Origin: Kitasatospora sp. Root107
GTDB lineage: Bacteria > Actinomycetota > Actinomycetes > Streptomycetales > Streptomycetaceae
DNA length: 52,247 nucleotides
Assembly: GCF_001424875.1 (NCBI RefSeq)
Contig: NZ_LMCT01000056.1
Span: forward strand, 1-52,247
Direction of reading: 5' to 3'
Each line of letters opens with the position of its first letter. The stretch's first letter is position 1. This document shows positions 50,905 through 52,247 of this stretch, one piece after another. The translations under genes were made by a program, and so were the position numbers. The notes under the pieces were generated by a model. It was not told the DNA's origin, searched no databases, and saw nothing but the letters and a program-made list of their open reading frames with translations.

Positions 50905-51443
50905 CTCCCTATCCTCTCCGGGGCGGCAAAGCCTTTTCCGGTGACGGCCCGGTCGCGCTCCGCAGACCTCACCGCCCCGGTTCCTGTGAGCCCGCCCACA
51001 GGGGTTCCGGCACCTACTGCCGCCGATAGTTGATAAGCGTGGGGTAAAGGTGCTCGCCCTGGTCCGACCGACCGTCCAGGTGTCGGACCGGGCCGGATCA
51101 CCGCTGGTCAGGGCCGGAATGGCCGCCGAGGGGTTTCGCTGGGATAAAGACGGGGTAGGGCCTTTTGAAGCGTCCGGCCGAGGCCGGGCGCGCTGCCGTG
51201 TCTACTACCGGCAGTCGTATCAGGGCTCATTGCCTCCGCCGGAGCCGTCTGCCAAGAATGTCGAGTCCCAAGGCAGCAACCGGTCCTGCAGAGCCGGCCC
51301 GCCCTCCCCCGCCAGCCCCGTCTCACCACGGGGCGTCCCGGCCGTCCGAGTCCACGGCACCCGGGCCTGTTCACTCCGAACACGCTTCGCGGTACCCGTG
51401 TGCCTCGCCCCGGCCCCGCCCGACGGAAGAGGTTGTCCCCTCC
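50905..51443. other. Long non-coding region before the transglycosylase-like gene
   Basis: No convincing gene in 539 bases. It holds a hairpin CCTGTG-N8-CACAGG (50983-51002). A possible stress-sigma promoter has GTTT and GGGTAG spaced by 16 nt (around 51134-51160; compare SigB-type GTTT-N14-16-GGGTAT). The leader would be some 270 nt. In streptomycetes many secreted cell-wall hydrolase genes carry a c-di-AMP (ydaO) riboswitch here. I looked for its conserved core and did not find it. Confidence 0.4.
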
Positions 51444-52196
51444 ATGCAGTTCCAGCAGCTGAAGAACCGCCGTAACGCCCTCATCACCGGTGTCGCCACC
51501 CTGGCCGTGGCGGGCTCCGCCACCCTCGCCCTGGCACTGCCGCAGGACACCTCCACCGCTCAGGCCGCACCGCAGACCGTGGCGGCCTCCTCCGCCGCCA
51601 GCGCCGCCGCCGAGGCCCAGCAGGCCGGCGAGGCGCAGGCCAAGGCCCTGGCCGACGCCGCACAGGCGCAGGCCGCTGCGGACGCCGCCGCAAAGGCGCA
51701 GGCGGACGCCGATGCCAAGACCGCCGCCGACGCCCAGGCCGCTGCGGACGCGAAGGCCGCCGCCGACGCCAAGGCGAAGGCCGACGCGGATGCCGCTGCC
51801 GCCAAGGCCAAGGCCGCCGCCGACGCGAAGGCCAAGGCGGACGCCAAGGCGAAGTCCGACGCCGAGGCCGCCTCCCGTAGCCAGCAGCGTCAGGCGCTGG
51901 CCGCGCCGACCGGCTCGCCGAAGGAGATCGCCGCGCAGCTCGTCCCGGCCGGCCAGCTGCAGTGCTTCAGCAACATCGTCGAGCACGAGAGCACCTGGAA
52001 CGTCACCGCGACCAACCCGTCCTCGGGCGCGTACGGCCTGGTCCAGGCCCTGCCGGGCTCCAAGATGGCCTCGGCCGGCGCCGACTGGCGGACCAACCCC
52101 GCCACCCAGATCAAGTGGGGCCTGAGCTACATGAACGAGCGCTACGGCAGCCCGTGCGCCGCCTGGAGCTTCTGGCAGTCCCACAACTGGTACTGA
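51444..52196 (+). CDS. Secreted transglycosylase-like cell-wall protein with Ala/Lys-rich linker
   Basis: 250 residues from ATG 51444; GGAAGAGG lies 11 nt upstream. A signal peptide (NALITGVATLAVAGSATLALALPQ) ends near residue 42 (AQAAP). Residues about 45-150 consist of A/K/D/Q repeats (ADAKAKADAKAKSD), a long charged helix that may span the cell wall. The C-terminal domain (about 165-250) is lytic-transglycosylase-like: FSNIVEHESTWNVTATNPSSGAYGLVQALPGSKMA with the catalytic-type Glu, and WGLSYMNERYGSPCAAWSFWQSHNWY. It probably cleaves peptidoglycan glycan strands during growth or germination. Two Cys residues may form a disulfide. No neighbour on the same transcript is seen. Confidence 0.87.
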   Translation: MQFQQLKNRRNALITGVATLAVAGSATLALALPQDTSTAQAAPQTVAASSAASAAAEAQQAGEAQAKALADAAQAQAAADAAAKAQADADAKTAADAQAAADAKAAADAKAKADADAAAAKAKAAADAKAKADAKAKSDAEAASRSQQRQALAAPTGSPKEIAAQLVPAGQLQCFSNIVEHESTWNVTATNPSSGAYGLVQALPGSKMASAGADWRTNPATQIKWGLSYMNERYGSPCAAWSFWQSHNWY

Positions 52197-52247
52197 GCCT
52201 CCCAGAAGAGATCCTCACGCCGAAGGGCGGTCACCCCAACCGGGTGT

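Noticed and set aside
51560..51870. Repetitive GCC/AAG-rich stretch
   Set aside because: It is coding: an Ala/Lys/Asp helix between signal peptide and transglycosylase domain.
1..52247. Insertion sequences, prophage or integrative element boundaries
   Set aside because: No transposase, integrase, terminal inverted repeats or tRNA attachment site was seen anywhere in the window.

Overview
The window is high-GC, densely coded DNA with Streptomyces-type translation signals: GTG and TTG starts, ATGA and GTGA stop/start overlaps, and very rare TTA codons. The gene set (CGNR regulator, MoxR/VWA pair, twin-arginine and Sec exported hydrolases, stand-alone adenylation enzymes) points to a Streptomycetaceae actinomycete such as Streptomyces or Kitasatospora. 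No tRNA, rRNA, CRISPR array or intact mobile element was seen.

Layout. 1-4126: a divergent regulatory unit in which a TetR-type gene sits between an amidohydrolase and a secreted flavin amine oxidase, with matching near-perfect palindromes in front of both neighbours. 4289-11312: a broken MFS gene, a GH5-type secreted glycosidase, a glycosyltransferase, a metallo-beta-lactamase-fold protein, a CGNR regulator and a truncated histidine kinase. 11393-15318: a three-gene unit of an unknown protein, a MoxR AAA ATPase and a VWA protein. 15635-27750: a ten-gene, same-strand biosynthetic operon, followed across a strong bidirectional terminator by a PaaI-type thioesterase. 28280-33135: a GNAT acetyltransferase and a frameshifted NTPase/TPR protein. 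33273-34977: an ornithine-lipid-type acyltransferase pair (OlsB/OlsA-like). 35000-45160: an unusual Pst-type ABC transporter locus. 45477-52196: two small DUF1508-like proteins, a membrane metallophosphoesterase, a pectate lyase, a small membrane protein, a HEAT-repeat protein and a secreted transglycosylase-like protein.

Two regions stand out. The first is the biosynthetic operon. It has five ATP-dependent carboxylate-activating enzymes (an NRPS-type A protein, an acyl-CoA-ligase-like protein, two PaaK-like proteins and an ATP-grasp ligase), one free carrier protein, a flavin amine oxidase translationally coupled to that carrier, a lysine-2,3-aminomutase-type radical SAM enzyme with both basic-substrate aspartates kept, an SDR and an exporter. 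There is no condensation or thioesterase domain, so it probably makes an amide-linked, beta-amino-acid-containing small molecule by a non-modular route. Its first gene carries a TTA codon, suggesting bldA control.

The second is the Pst-type locus. It encodes PstC, PstA and PstB together with three different exported phosphate-binding-like proteins, two of which have Gly/Ser/Thr-rich linkers and C-terminal membrane anchors. It also encodes a small exported protein of unknown function and a membrane protein with a sortase fold that lacks the catalytic His, Cys and Arg. A candidate PHO box lies upstream, and the neighbouring ornithine-lipid gene pair fits a phosphate-starvation theme. Identifications are by reading motifs; no database search was run.
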